From assembly GCA_002340985.1 (NCBI GenBank), contig DDNC01000009.1, positions 4,718 through 68,717 of the forward strand: a stretch of 64,000 bases of DNA, given 5' to 3'. The notes under the pieces were generated by a model. That model saw nothing but the letters and a program-made list of their open reading frames with translations, made no database searches and was not told the origin of the DNA. Both the position numbers and the translations under genes were made by a program. Numbering within the stretch: position 1 is the stretch's first letter; the number at the start of each line of letters is the position of its first letter. Below, one piece after another: positions 17,281 to 26,334 of this stretch. The stretch comes from Firmicutes bacterium UBA2530 (GTDB taxonomy: Bacteria > Bacillota > Clostridia > Tissierellales > Sedimentibacteraceae).

Positions 17281-17706
17281 ATGCAATTTCACAATTTATA
17301 TTTATTGCTTCGATATGCCAAAGAGTTTTGCCACAGTCAAATAAAAAATATTGGCGTATCCGGCACTGAACATATGATTTGCACATTTCTATTGGGCCAT
17401 TGCGGAGGATCGCAGGATGATGTTGCCGAAGCACTGAAATTAGAAAAAGCCACCGTTGCACGTGCCCTCTCGTCTCTTGAAAAGAAGGGATATGTTGAAA
17501 GAAGTATCAATTCGGATAATCGTCGCAAGTACATCCTTACCCTGACACAATCAGGAAAAGAAAGCATCGCAGACGTTGCGGATATTTACGATGTGTGGCT
17601 TCGTAAAATATCGTCTTGCTTAACCGAGCAAGAGCAAAAACAATTTGATGAATATTGTAAACGACTACTCATAGTATCAGAAGAACTTTTCAAGGAGATT
17701 AAGTAA
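17281..17706 (+). CDS. MarR-family transcriptional regulator
   Basis: 141 residues. The winged helix-turn-helix lies at about 45-110: GSQDDVAEALKLEKATVARALSSLEKKGYVERSINSDNRRKYILTLTQSGKE. The wing motif DxRRxx and the KATVARALSSLEKKG recognition helix are typical. AAGGAG lies 6 nt before the ATG. It is the first gene of an operon, with the MATE transporter starting 2 nt after its stop. It probably represses its own operon through the palindrome over the promoter and releases it on binding a drug-like ligand. Confidence 0.92.
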   Translation: MQFHNLYLLLRYAKEFCHSQIKNIGVSGTEHMICTFLLGHCGGSQDDVAEALKLEKATVARALSSLEKKGYVERSINSDNRRKYILTLTQSGKESIADVADIYDVWLRKISSCLTEQEQKQFDEYCKRLLIVSEELFKEIK

Positions 17707-17708
17707 AA

Positions 17709-19094
17709 ATGGAAAATAAACAAATAGAACTGATGGGAAAAGCTCCCGTCACAAAAGCGATTTTAAAGCTGTCCATACCGGTGGTCATCGGTATGATGAT
17801 CCAGGTATTTTACAATTTGGTAGATACTTTTTTTATTGGAAAACTTAATGACCAAAATCAGTTGGCCGCTGCCAATATTACAACACCGGTATTTATGCTT
17901 TTGATGGCGATTGCAACCATTGTATCAGCTGGTGCAGCATCCTATATTTCACGCTGTCTTGGTAAAAAAGAGCACGAAAATGCCAATCGCACCCTTACAA
18001 CCGGCATCCTCATATGTATTGCGTTAGCGGTGGTGGTTATGGCTGTTGGACTGATATTTGTTAAACCGCTGATTATCGCTCTTGGCGCATCGGAAGAAGT
18101 CTTCCCTTACGCTTACCAATATGTTGTTGTTATGTTACTTGGTTCCATCCCCGTTATGCTTAATTATGCCAGCGGTCAATTACTTAGATCTGAAGGAGCT
18201 GCTATGCCTTCGATTACTGGTATGATGATCGGAACGGTTGTCAATATTGTGTTGGATCCAATATTTATTTTTGGTTTTAACATGGGCATTCTCGGTGCCG
18301 GCATCGCTACCGTGTTGGGCAATGCAGCTGCAATGGGATATTACATTTGGTTTTATCTTTCCGGAAAATCCATGCTTCAATTTAAGCCGAAGTTTATCAG
18401 TACCGACAAAACAATTTGGAAGGAAATTTTCTTAATCGGTATTCCGGCTTGTATGAGCCAACTGCTCTCAAGTGTCGCTATGATTGTACTGAACAATCAG
18501 GCAAAGAAGTATGGCGACTCAGTCTTAGCAGGTATGGGTATTTCCTCAAAGCTGATGTTTATCGGTACTTTTATCTTTATGGGTTTTGCGGCAGGATGTC
18601 AACCCCTTGTTGGTTTCAATTACGGTGCAAAAAACTATAAAAGAGTCCGAGAGATTTTCAAAACCGGTATGGTGATGACCTTTGGAATCGGTTTTGTATT
18701 AACAGTTATCTTTTGGTTTAGTACAAACGGGCTTGTGTCATTTTTCACACCACTGCCGGAGATAATCTCACAAGGGACAATTGTATTGAGAATCAGCATT
18801 TTTTCATTTCTGATTTTAGGTCCTCAGATGCTTGCATCAACAGGCATTCAGGCATTTGGTAAGGCAAAAGAAGCTCTTATATTATCGCTTGCAAGGCAGG
18901 GTGTAGTTTATATCCCTCTCTTATTTGCCATGCAGTCGCTTCTTGGTTTTAATGGTTTGATATGGGCGCAACCAATTGCCGATGCCATTACTCTCGGAAT
19001 CGGTCTTTTATTTTTAGCAGTAATTCTTAAAAAAAGTACTGCGGAAAAAGTTGAATCTGCTGAAAGCGATAATGTTTCTGACAAACTTTACTAA
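17709..19094 (+). CDS. MATE-family multidrug efflux transporter
   Basis: 461 residues with twelve predicted transmembrane helices. The two MatE repeats begin near residues 14 (KAPVTKAILKLSIPVVIGMM) and 238 (IWKEIFLIGIPACMSQLL), and the second has GFAAGCQPLVGFNYGAKNYKR, typical of the MepA/NorM-like branch. Such proteins export cationic drugs in exchange for Na+ or H+. Coupling to a marR gene in one operon is the same organisation as mepRA. The ribosome site AAGGAG overlaps the end of marR. Confidence 0.93.
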   Translation: MENKQIELMGKAPVTKAILKLSIPVVIGMMIQVFYNLVDTFFIGKLNDQNQLAAANITTPVFMLLMAIATIVSAGAASYISRCLGKKEHENANRTLTTGILICIALAVVVMAVGLIFVKPLIIALGASEEVFPYAYQYVVVMLLGSIPVMLNYASGQLLRSEGAAMPSITGMMIGTVVNIVLDPIFIFGFNMGILGAGIATVLGNAAAMGYYIWFYLSGKSMLQFKPKFISTDKTIWKEIFLIGIPACMSQLLSSVAMIVLNNQAKKYGDSVLAGMGISSKLMFIGTFIFMGFAAGCQPLVGFNYGAKNYKRVREIFKTGMVMTFGIGFVLTVIFWFSTNGLVSFFTPLPEIISQGTIVLRISIFSFLILGPQMLASTGIQAFGKAKEALILSLARQGVVYIPLLFAMQSLLGFNGLIWAQPIADAITLGIGLLFLAVILKKSTAEKVESAESDNVSDKLY

Positions 19095-19461
19095 ACACAA
19101 TGCTGATAGATACTCTATTTCTACTGATCAAAATATGTCTGGTTTATTACTTCTGTATTCACGATTGTTCTAAATCTAAAACAAGTAAAAAGTTCAGTTT
19201 TCACTCAGAACTCAAAATTGAATTACCGCTTCTGCACACTTGCCGCCGTTTCCGGCTGCTGTCTATCCGGTTGTTGTCGGACTGGTTGTCAGCCCAAAGT
19301 CGAAAAAACTAATTGAATAATAACAAAAAGCTCGATGCACTTTTTATATGCATTTCGTGGTTTTGAAGATGGAGGCGGGCCGCAAGGTGCAAATCCACGA
19401 AATCATAAATATTTTAGTTAAGTTATGATAAACACTTATAATAATTTAGATTAAACAATTT
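19095..19461. other. Junction between chromosome and defence island
   Basis: 367 nt without an intact gene. At 19222-19320 a GC-richer open stretch on the plus strand (reads SAHLPPFPAAVYPVVVGLVV to a stop, with no start) looks like the 3' remnant of a gene. Next come the 25-bp direct repeat at 19355 and an AT-rich 80-nt stretch to the Mrr gene. The repeat copy is also bracketed by ATTTCGTGG (19352-19360) and CCACGAAAT (about 19396-19404), which are exact inverse complements. Confidence 0.55.
19355..19379 (+). repeat. Left 25-bp direct repeat of the defence island
   Basis: It begins TCGTGGTTTTGAAGATGG and ends AGGCGGG, and is identical at all 25 positions to 29344-29368. Both copies are followed by G(C/G)... 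and later CAA(A/G)TCCAC. Wadjet and Mrr genes fill the interval. It is a probable recombination (att-like) site. Confidence 0.85.
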
Positions 19462-21132
19462 CTACTTTTCATCATTTAACAACTCTTTTGCTTCTTTCAA
19501 ATCTATTCTTGCTTTATGACCATGTTTTTCAAGCAAATATAAGAGATTTGCACCATTCATAAGTGTAATTGGCTTTCCACTTGCAAAATCATATGCATCA
19601 TTTCCATAATTAGATGTTGTAACAAGAATTCCTTTAGTAGCGCCTTCATTCATTACAGTTCCATATAAATCTCTAACAGCTGATACTCCAACAACATTAG
19701 TGTATCTTTTTGCTTGAATAACAATTTTCCCACCTCTAATTGGATCAGGATCAAATGCTATGGCGTCAACACCACCATCACGGCTAGCTTGTGTTATTTT
19801 TACTTCTCCACCATTATTGTTGAACTCCTGTTCAAAAATTTCTCTTATAAGGTTTTCAAAGTCTTGCCAGTTAATTGCAGCTAAATTAATTGTTTCATCT
19901 AGTTTATTAGTAACTACATAACCATCAATAAATCTATCATCTTCGCGACTCATTAAAACCACAGGTGCAACAGGTGTTACATTAGCAAAAGTAGCTGCCG
20001 AAATCCCTTTTGCACTTTTAAACCACGACTTGGGATCTATTGCACTTAAATTTAAACCATTGAAATCATTTTTTGAAATATTTAACGATAAAATATAAGG
20101 TACAATATTCTTTCCAGTTGTTTTATCAATAGTACTAACCTTACCATTAAGAACAATAGATTCAACATAATTATATTCGTCATCTATTTTAAAAATATAA
20201 TTTAAAGTCTGCAGTACAATTTGATATATTACACTATCATACTTCTTTTTCATATATGCATCAGTATGATAGCTTTCTTTATATTCACCATTACTTTTAA
20301 CATATGTCACTTTTTTTAATTTAGGCAAATCTTCAATTGTAGGCAATAGTATGTCCATTATAAGCATTTCATTCTGTGGATTGTATTCTGCTTCAGCAAA
20401 ACAGTCATAATCAAAAGGCTTTTCAACTTGATTTATAACTGTTGAATAATATTCAGCTATTGCATCGCTTTTTCCATTATTAAAATTCATAATAAATTTA
20501 TCTATTTCTTCATTTTTGTAAGATTGTTTTTCCTTATATGAATCTCTCTCTTTTTTCCACTGCTCTAACTTTTCATTGTAAGACTTTAGTTCTTTTTCAT
20601 ATTTTGATTCTTTTTGTTTCTTTTCTTTTTCCCAGTCTAACAAATCATCTTTATAGTCATTTTCTATCTTTACTTTAAAGTCTTCGTATTTCTTTTTAGA
20701 TATCTTTACTAAAAAAGGAACCTTAGGGTTATATTTTTCATCTAGAAGATTAGGTTCTTTAGATATAACAGGTTCTACTGGTTTTTTAGGTGCCTTGTTT
20801 GGATAATCCGTGAAATCCTTTAGTTTATTTACATCCAGTGGTTTAGGTTTTAATGAATTAAAAAGAATATTATCTAATTTTTCTTGAACTTTTTCAGCTT
20901 CCATCGTCATTTCATCTGCAAATTTTAAAGCTTCCTGTTGACTTCTTAATATTTTTTCTTTTTCAGATTTTTTTTCTTCAGCATCACACTTTCTTTCCCA
21001 CTGCTCATCCCATTGTGCCATTAAAGCTCTAATCTTTTGATTTAATTCATAATTTGATTCGGCTTTAACTACCCTATATTTATTAAGTCCTTTATGCCAA
21101 GCCTCTTTCTTGTAATAATATTTTCCTGCCAT
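19462..21132 (-). CDS. Mrr-type restriction endonuclease with long coiled-coil N-terminus
   Basis: 556 residues. Residues 1-230 are Lys/Glu-rich and largely coiled coil. The middle (about 240-400) is of unknown fold. The C-terminal ~130 residues are an Mrr_cat nuclease: FENLIREIFEQEF, then the PD-(D/E)xK core in DGGVDAIAFDP and GKIVIQAKRY (catalytic Asp and QxK), and AVRDLYGTVMNEGATKGILVTTSNY. Mrr-like enzymes cut methylated or otherwise foreign DNA. It lies 188 nt after jetC on the same strand and inside the same pair of direct repeats, so it looks like part of one defence island. The ribosome site GGGAGGAATGC precedes the ATG. Confidence 0.9.
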   Translation of the reverse strand: MAGKYYYKKEAWHKGLNKYRVVKAESNYELNQKIRALMAQWDEQWERKCDAEEKKSEKEKILRSQQEALKFADEMTMEAEKVQEKLDNILFNSLKPKPLDVNKLKDFTDYPNKAPKKPVEPVISKEPNLLDEKYNPKVPFLVKISKKKYEDFKVKIENDYKDDLLDWEKEKKQKESKYEKELKSYNEKLEQWKKERDSYKEKQSYKNEEIDKFIMNFNNGKSDAIAEYYSTVINQVEKPFDYDCFAEAEYNPQNEMLIMDILLPTIEDLPKLKKVTYVKSNGEYKESYHTDAYMKKKYDSVIYQIVLQTLNYIFKIDDEYNYVESIVLNGKVSTIDKTTGKNIVPYILSLNISKNDFNGLNLSAIDPKSWFKSAKGISAATFANVTPVAPVVLMSREDDRFIDGYVVTNKLDETINLAAINWQDFENLIREIFEQEFNNNGGEVKITQASRDGGVDAIAFDPDPIRGGKIVIQAKRYTNVVGVSAVRDLYGTVMNEGATKGILVTTSNYGNDAYDFASGKPITLMNGANLLYLLEKHGHKARIDLKEAKELLNDEK

Positions 21133-21283
21133 GCATTCCTCCCAATTAACTTGTTAAATTTATACACTAATTATCAAGAACATTATTTTAACGTTTGCAG
21201 CGAAGGTCTCATTTATGCCTATTATTACCATTATAAAGTATTTTAAAATCATTTTCAACCAAATATGACAAATCATAAATAAT

Positions 21284-21310
21284 ATGACTTACCTTTTTTA
21301 AGTAAGTCAT
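21284..21310 (-). terminator. Hairpin after jetC
   Basis: ATGACTTAC (21284-21292) pairs with GTAAGTCAT (21302-21310) around a 9-nt loop just downstream of the jetC stop. The T-tract is imperfect on the minus strand, so some read-through into the Mrr gene is possible. Confidence 0.6.
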
Positions 21311-21320
21311 TCTCATTATT

Positions 21321-24300
21321 TTATATAAAACTTGTCTGTTCGTTGTAGTAATAATGCCCATCATCCAATACTTCAAAATTTTCTTTTACTTTTTCTGAAG
21401 AAACAAATTCTTTGTTATTTACCAAAGTCTTTATTACCAATTTGTGAATTACATCAAATCTGTCAATAATATCCGCTTTATTGTGGTCTGTAAAACATAT
21501 CAACTGAATATTGGTCTTCTTCGCGTATTCAAACAGTGGTATTAATAAGTGTTTTGATGATATAGCAGCAAACGGATTATCCATGATTAAGCACATACTA
21601 ACTGCTTCTTTATTAAGATGATTGCCTCTTTCATAGTTAATTAATGTAGAGAATATTACAAAGTAACTAACGAACTTTTCTCCACCTGAATTGTTTGTAG
21701 TAACTTCTTCCCATGGCCTATCACTTGATAATTGAATATTATCTTCAATCTTTAAGAAGTATATTCTTACATTATCTAAACCACAGTAACTAATTAATAA
21801 ATTTTCAATATTAAATTCTCTATTTACGGCTTTAACTAAATCATTCTCCAATAAAGACATATTATTTGTTATATTCTCAAGTTGTCTTTTTATATATGAA
21901 CTTAAATTAACTGGAGAAGCGTCATCATACTTTATATTCTTTATTTTCATCATTTTTAGTTTTTTGCCTTTAATATTTATACCACTATTCTTATCAATCT
22001 TATTTATTTCTTCTGTATATTGCCTTGCTACATCAAGATATCTTTCTATGATATATTTTTCTTCATTTTCAAGAACTTCAAGGTCAGTCTTAATTTTATC
22101 TAACAACATATCTATAATGCTAATTTGTCTTTCGATATTAGAGTATAATTCAGCAGGTGTATTATTTAATATCATCTGTTTTAAACTACTAATGGAATTA
22201 TCTATTGTTGCATTCTTTTTTGAATGATTAATAGAAAGTAACTCAACTTTATTTTTAATATTTGCTTTAATTGACTCTTCATCTTTTTTTAGATTTAATA
22301 TTTCTCTGTTATTTTTCTCAAAGATATCAACCTTTTGATTAATATAATCTTCGTAATATTTATTAGATTGTATAGAAAATCCCAACAGTAATCCGCTATC
22401 TTTTATTCGGTTAATTATCTTTTGACACTCTTGAATATCAGATGTTATTTCTATAATTGAATTATTAGTAATTTTAATTTTTTCATATAGAACTTCTTTT
22501 TCTTTGTCTAAATATTTTCCTATTTTTTGTTTTTCTACTAATTCATTTTGTTTTAATTTTTCAATGATGGATTTCATTGAATTTTCTAGCCTCTTTATAT
22601 TGTTTTTAATTACGGCAATTTCTGAGGAACAGTTTGTTATTTTATCAGTTAAACCCGGAATTTTGTTTTTAGTTTCAATTTCTAAATCAAAATCATACTC
22701 TATAATATCAAAATCTATATATGCTGAAATCTTCTTCTTGTAATTTTTAATTTCATCTTTTAAATTACTTTCCTTTTGGATATATTCTTCTATGAAACTT
22801 TCATCTGAATTACCCTTTAAGGTTTTATACCTTTGTTCTAATAATTCTAATTCTCCTGTTATAAACTCACCGGTGATGTACCTTAAATATACCTTTTGCT
22901 TATTTTTCTCATTTGAAACTTTTACTTTTAACCCAGAATTATCAACTTGAATATCTGTTATTCTTTGTTGCAGAGAGTTTAGACTTTCCTCTAATAAATC
23001 TTTTTCTTTATTAGATTCCTTAGATAGTCTGCTAAATTCTTTTAGTTCTTCTTCTGATTTTTCCTTTTCAGATATTAAACTAGCGAGTTCATAACATTTT
23101 TTTACCTGAGTATTTAAATCATTAATATAATTTTCTTTATCTTTTATTATTGTAACTTTTGTTGCTTGTTGTTTTTCTAATTCTTCATTTTGATTTTTTA
23201 AATCTTCAGATAATTGCTCTTTACTATTGAATTCATCTTTCAATTTTTGAATTTGTTTATTTAGGTCATTTTCGAAATATTCATCGTAATTAAATTTTTC
23301 TATTTGATTTTTTAATAAAATAAGATTATTTTTTTGTCCTTCCCAGTTTTTTTCTTCTTCTTTTAATCTTTGTATTTCTGCATTAATCTTATTTTTTTCA
23401 TGCTCTATGTCTTTTTTAATAACTAATTCTTTATTGTATAATGAAAGAATTCCAATACTCTTTATGATTTCAGAATAACAATTGATACTTGATATATTAA
23501 TACTATTAAGCATCTCTCTTTCAATAACAATAATAGGACTATCAGAATACATTTCCGGCATATCCTTTTGAATATCATTTATTGACTTTTTATCTAAGAT
23601 TATAGCAAATGGTAATAACGGGTTAGTATTAATTACTTCTTTTCTTAATTCCTCAGTGGGAAAAGAGTTTTTAATATAATCAGAGCCTAATATAAAAATT
23701 ATCCCTTTATCATTTAAGTATTTAATAAAATCACTATTTATTTTTATTCCACCTGAAGATAATTTATTTAATATATCCTCATTTATGATTACATCAGCAT
23801 TATTTTTGTTAATACTGCTTCCTAATACAGATATTTTATCCCCCATCAACTCTATTGTACTTTCCTTATTAGATATAGAAAAAGCCTCTATCCCCTGGAA
23901 AGATAACTCTTTTGTTATGTCTGCCAATTCTTCGTGAAATTGAGTTAAGTCATTATCCGCTCTGCTAATTTGATTATTTATATTGTTTTTTTCATGAAGA
24001 AGATTTTCTATTAAATCCATATTGTTTTTAATATTTTCCTTTGTTTTTTCTTCTTCATTTTTTAATGAGTTAATTTCATTATTCATTTCTTCAATTCTTG
24101 TTTTAATACTTGTTTTTTCTTTTATTACTTCGTTTTTATCTGAATTTATAAAAATATTTAAAGGATTTATTTCAGTTGCTAAAACATTAATTCTTTTATC
24201 ACTTGAAATTATATCAGCAGTTGTAAAAGATACCTTTTTCTCTAATTCAACATATTCATTTGATACTTTTTTAAATTTATTATTTAATATAATTAACTTA

Positions 24301-25616
24301 TCAGCACCCTCATGAAGAATTTTTCCATTTTCTAAAATAATATTCTCCATGTCTTTAATCTTTTTTTCATATAATGTTTTAACAGTAAACCCTACATTTT
24401 CAATTTCTTTATCAATTTCACTTTGTTCTTTCGATAACTTTTGCAATTTGGTAGTTATATTCTCAAGTTCTTTTTTTTTATCCGTACATTGTTTTGTTAA
24501 ATCTGCAACCCTGCATGAATTTAACAGTTTATTGTATTTTGTTATTTCAATATTTAACTTTTCTGATTCTTTTTCTTTATTAATCAAATCTTCTTCTAAT
24601 TCATTTTTTTGGTCTTCTTGTTGATAATACTGTAAAGAAAGTTCTTCTATTTTTATTTCATCAAGTCTTCTATTTAAACTCTCTTTTTCATCTTGAAGTT
24701 CATTAACTTCTTGATTTTTATCATAAACATAATTGTTTAAAGAATAGTCAAGATTAGACAAAACAGTTTTTGCCATTAATGTCTTTTCATCAATATTTTT
24801 TAATTTATCAACTTCTTTTTTTACTTCATTTAAGTCTTCTGTATAAATAGATAAATCTCTTCTTTTTTCTTTATCCTCAATTTTTTGTCTTGCATTTATT
24901 ATATGTTTTTCTGTTTGTTCTAAAAGATCTGGGATATTTGTACTGTCTGACAGGTTTTCTTTTATTGATTTTAATATCCAGTCCCTCATTAAATCATTAG
25001 AGGTCTTACAGTTTTTAAATAATGTAAGTAATCCGCCCTCTTCTGCATTAATTTTTGCTATTACATTTTTCCATTCCTTAACATCTATTCTAAATGAATT
25101 CAATGCTCTTTTATATGCTTCACTGTTCTTTTCATAAGTACTTCCGTTTGACTTTAAAATTAATGCCTTTAGGCTATGGTAATTAGTAAATGATATCTTA
25201 TCATCCACCCTAGTACTTAATTTTAAGTTGGAAATATTAGCATTGCTTTTCGCACTTTCTAATATAAATGTAAAATAATCGAATTTTTCACTATTTTCAT
25301 CGTCTTGAGCATTACTATTTCTTTTTATTGCTATTCCATTAGTCATGAACCCATTATTATTGTCTAATCGCCATTCAATAAGTACATATGACGGTTCCTT
25401 GTCTTTTCTGAACAGTTCTTCAAATTCTCTGACTCCTAATTTTGAAAGTGGAATAAATGGCTGCATGATTGCCTGAATTAAAACAGTCTTTCCTCCGCCA
25501 TTAAGTAAGTGCATCATTCCGTTTTTACCATGGAAGTCAAATGTTTCGTCTATTATTAAACGCTTGTCATCATTATAAGCGTAGTTTACAATTCTAATTT
25601 TATTAATTGTTGGCAT
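21321..25616 (-). CDS. jetC: Wadjet subunit JetC, MukB-like SMC ATPase
   Basis: 1431 residues. The N-terminal ATP site has LLNGGGKTVLIQAIMQPF (Walker A at about 39-44). Two very long Lys/Glu coiled-coil arms (about 230-580 and 740-1290) flank a hinge-like region near 590-740. The C-terminal head has the ABC signature NNSGGEKFVSYF and a Walker B-like strand, SMCLIMDNPFAAIS. In Wadjet, JetC dimers bind JetA/JetB, extrude DNA loops and license JetD to cut small circular DNA such as plasmids. The ATG lies 14 nt inside the end of jetB, so translation is coupled. The Walker B acidic pair is D-N rather than D-E (see findings). The gene is markedly more AT-rich than the host genes. Confidence 0.93.
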   Translation of the reverse strand: MPTINKIRIVNYAYNDDKRLIIDETFDFHGKNGMMHLLNGGGKTVLIQAIMQPFIPLSKLGVREFEELFRKDKEPSYVLIEWRLDNNNGFMTNGIAIKRNSNAQDDENSEKFDYFTFILESAKSNANISNLKLSTRVDDKISFTNYHSLKALILKSNGSTYEKNSEAYKRALNSFRIDVKEWKNVIAKINAEEGGLLTLFKNCKTSNDLMRDWILKSIKENLSDSTNIPDLLEQTEKHIINARQKIEDKEKRRDLSIYTEDLNEVKKEVDKLKNIDEKTLMAKTVLSNLDYSLNNYVYDKNQEVNELQDEKESLNRRLDEIKIEELSLQYYQQEDQKNELEEDLINKEKESEKLNIEITKYNKLLNSCRVADLTKQCTDKKKELENITTKLQKLSKEQSEIDKEIENVGFTVKTLYEKKIKDMENIILENGKILHEGADKLIILNNKFKKVSNEYVELEKKVSFTTADIISSDKRINVLATEINPLNIFINSDKNEVIKEKTSIKTRIEEMNNEINSLKNEEEKTKENIKNNMDLIENLLHEKNNINNQISRADNDLTQFHEELADITKELSFQGIEAFSISNKESTIELMGDKISVLGSSINKNNADVIINEDILNKLSSGGIKINSDFIKYLNDKGIIFILGSDYIKNSFPTEELRKEVINTNPLLPFAIILDKKSINDIQKDMPEMYSDSPIIVIEREMLNSINISSINCYSEIIKSIGILSLYNKELVIKKDIEHEKNKINAEIQRLKEEEKNWEGQKNNLILLKNQIEKFNYDEYFENDLNKQIQKLKDEFNSKEQLSEDLKNQNEELEKQQATKVTIIKDKENYINDLNTQVKKCYELASLISEKEKSEEELKEFSRLSKESNKEKDLLEESLNSLQQRITDIQVDNSGLKVKVSNEKNKQKVYLRYITGEFITGELELLEQRYKTLKGNSDESFIEEYIQKESNLKDEIKNYKKKISAYIDFDIIEYDFDLEIETKNKIPGLTDKITNCSSEIAVIKNNIKRLENSMKSIIEKLKQNELVEKQKIGKYLDKEKEVLYEKIKITNNSIIEITSDIQECQKIINRIKDSGLLLGFSIQSNKYYEDYINQKVDIFEKNNREILNLKKDEESIKANIKNKVELLSINHSKKNATIDNSISSLKQMILNNTPAELYSNIERQISIIDMLLDKIKTDLEVLENEEKYIIERYLDVARQYTEEINKIDKNSGINIKGKKLKMMKIKNIKYDDASPVNLSSYIKRQLENITNNMSLLENDLVKAVNREFNIENLLISYCGLDNVRIYFLKIEDNIQLSSDRPWEEVTTNNSGGEKFVSYFVIFSTLINYERGNHLNKEAVSMCLIMDNPFAAISSKHLLIPLFEYAKKTNIQLICFTDHNKADIIDRFDVIHKLVIKTLVNNKEFVSSEKVKENFEVLDDGHYYYNEQTSFI

Positions 25617-26334
25617 CTACCATCAACCCCCTTTGAAATTCTAAATATTCATATATTTTTTCTTTCCTGTCGTAATTAAGAAAGAAAGATTTCATAATAT
25701 CATCGCACCTTTTAGTGGTTTTTATGATATCTTCATTTTCATAATAATTTACCAAATTCTCATTTTCCAAAAACCTTATGGTCCTTTGTAGAACACCTCT
25801 TTTTGTCTTTAATGAGGCTTTAGTTATGTCGTCCTGTGTCAGTAACCCATCCCATTTTGTAAATAATTTTTTTATATTTATATCATAAGCAGTTTCTAAA
25901 TCATCTACATCTTCTTCCTTATTAACAACCGCTAATGAAGATGTAACATGATTTATTAAATCGCTTATGGATATATGTGTCAGTAATTTTGGATTATCCC
26001 CTGTACTTGAGTAAAACTTTCCTAAGATAATTATTACAATGTACTGAAATAAATATAAATCTTCCTTTGTAGTCCCGGAATAAAGACTTTCTTTTATTTC
26101 TTTATCAGAGAACCCAAACAATTCATTATCAATATTAGGCAGTAAATATATTGTCTGGTCTATTTTTTTAATTATGACATTCGATGTCTCTGCTATTTTT
26201 ATTAATATTTCATAAGTTTCTATATCAAGATAGGAATTATATAATTCAGTATCCTTAGTATCAATATGTCCATATTGCAGTAATTTGTTAAATAAATCTA
26301 TTGCATTTGTTAATTTGTCGCTTTGTATCATCAT
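25603..26334 (-). CDS. jetB: Wadjet subunit JetB, MukE-like
   Basis: 243 residues, mostly helical with paired winged-helix character, e.g. LLTQDDITKASLKTKRGVLQRTIRFLENENLVNYYENED near residues 160-200. This fits MukE-like (kite) subunits that clamp the kleisin. The identification rests mainly on size, fold pattern and its place between jetA and jetC. The stop of jetA overlaps its start by 1 nt (TAATG), and its own 3' end overlaps jetC. Confidence 0.85.
   Translation of the reverse strand: MMIQSDKLTNAIDLFNKLLQYGHIDTKDTELYNSYLDIETYEILIKIAETSNVIIKKIDQTIYLLPNIDNELFGFSDKEIKESLYSGTTKEDLYLFQYIVIIILGKFYSSTGDNPKLLTHISISDLINHVTSSLAVVNKEEDVDDLETAYDINIKKLFTKWDGLLTQDDITKASLKTKRGVLQRTIRFLENENLVNYYENEDIIKTTKRCDDIMKSFFLNYDRKEKIYEYLEFQRGLMVDANN

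Noticed and set aside
19380..19400. Cobalamin-riboswitch-like GGTGCAAATCC
   Set aside because: Only this short piece fits; the B12 box and flanking stems are absent and the right repeat copy lacks it.
19355..19404. The direct-repeat region as a tmRNA or tRNA 3' end (TGGAGGCGGG, CAAATCCAC)
   Set aside because: TGGAGGCGGG looks like a reverse-complemented tmRNA end, and TGCAAATCC or TTCAAGTCC like a T-loop. But the T-stem does not pair, the acceptor arm is missing and neither copy extends into a tRNA- or tmRNA-like sequence.
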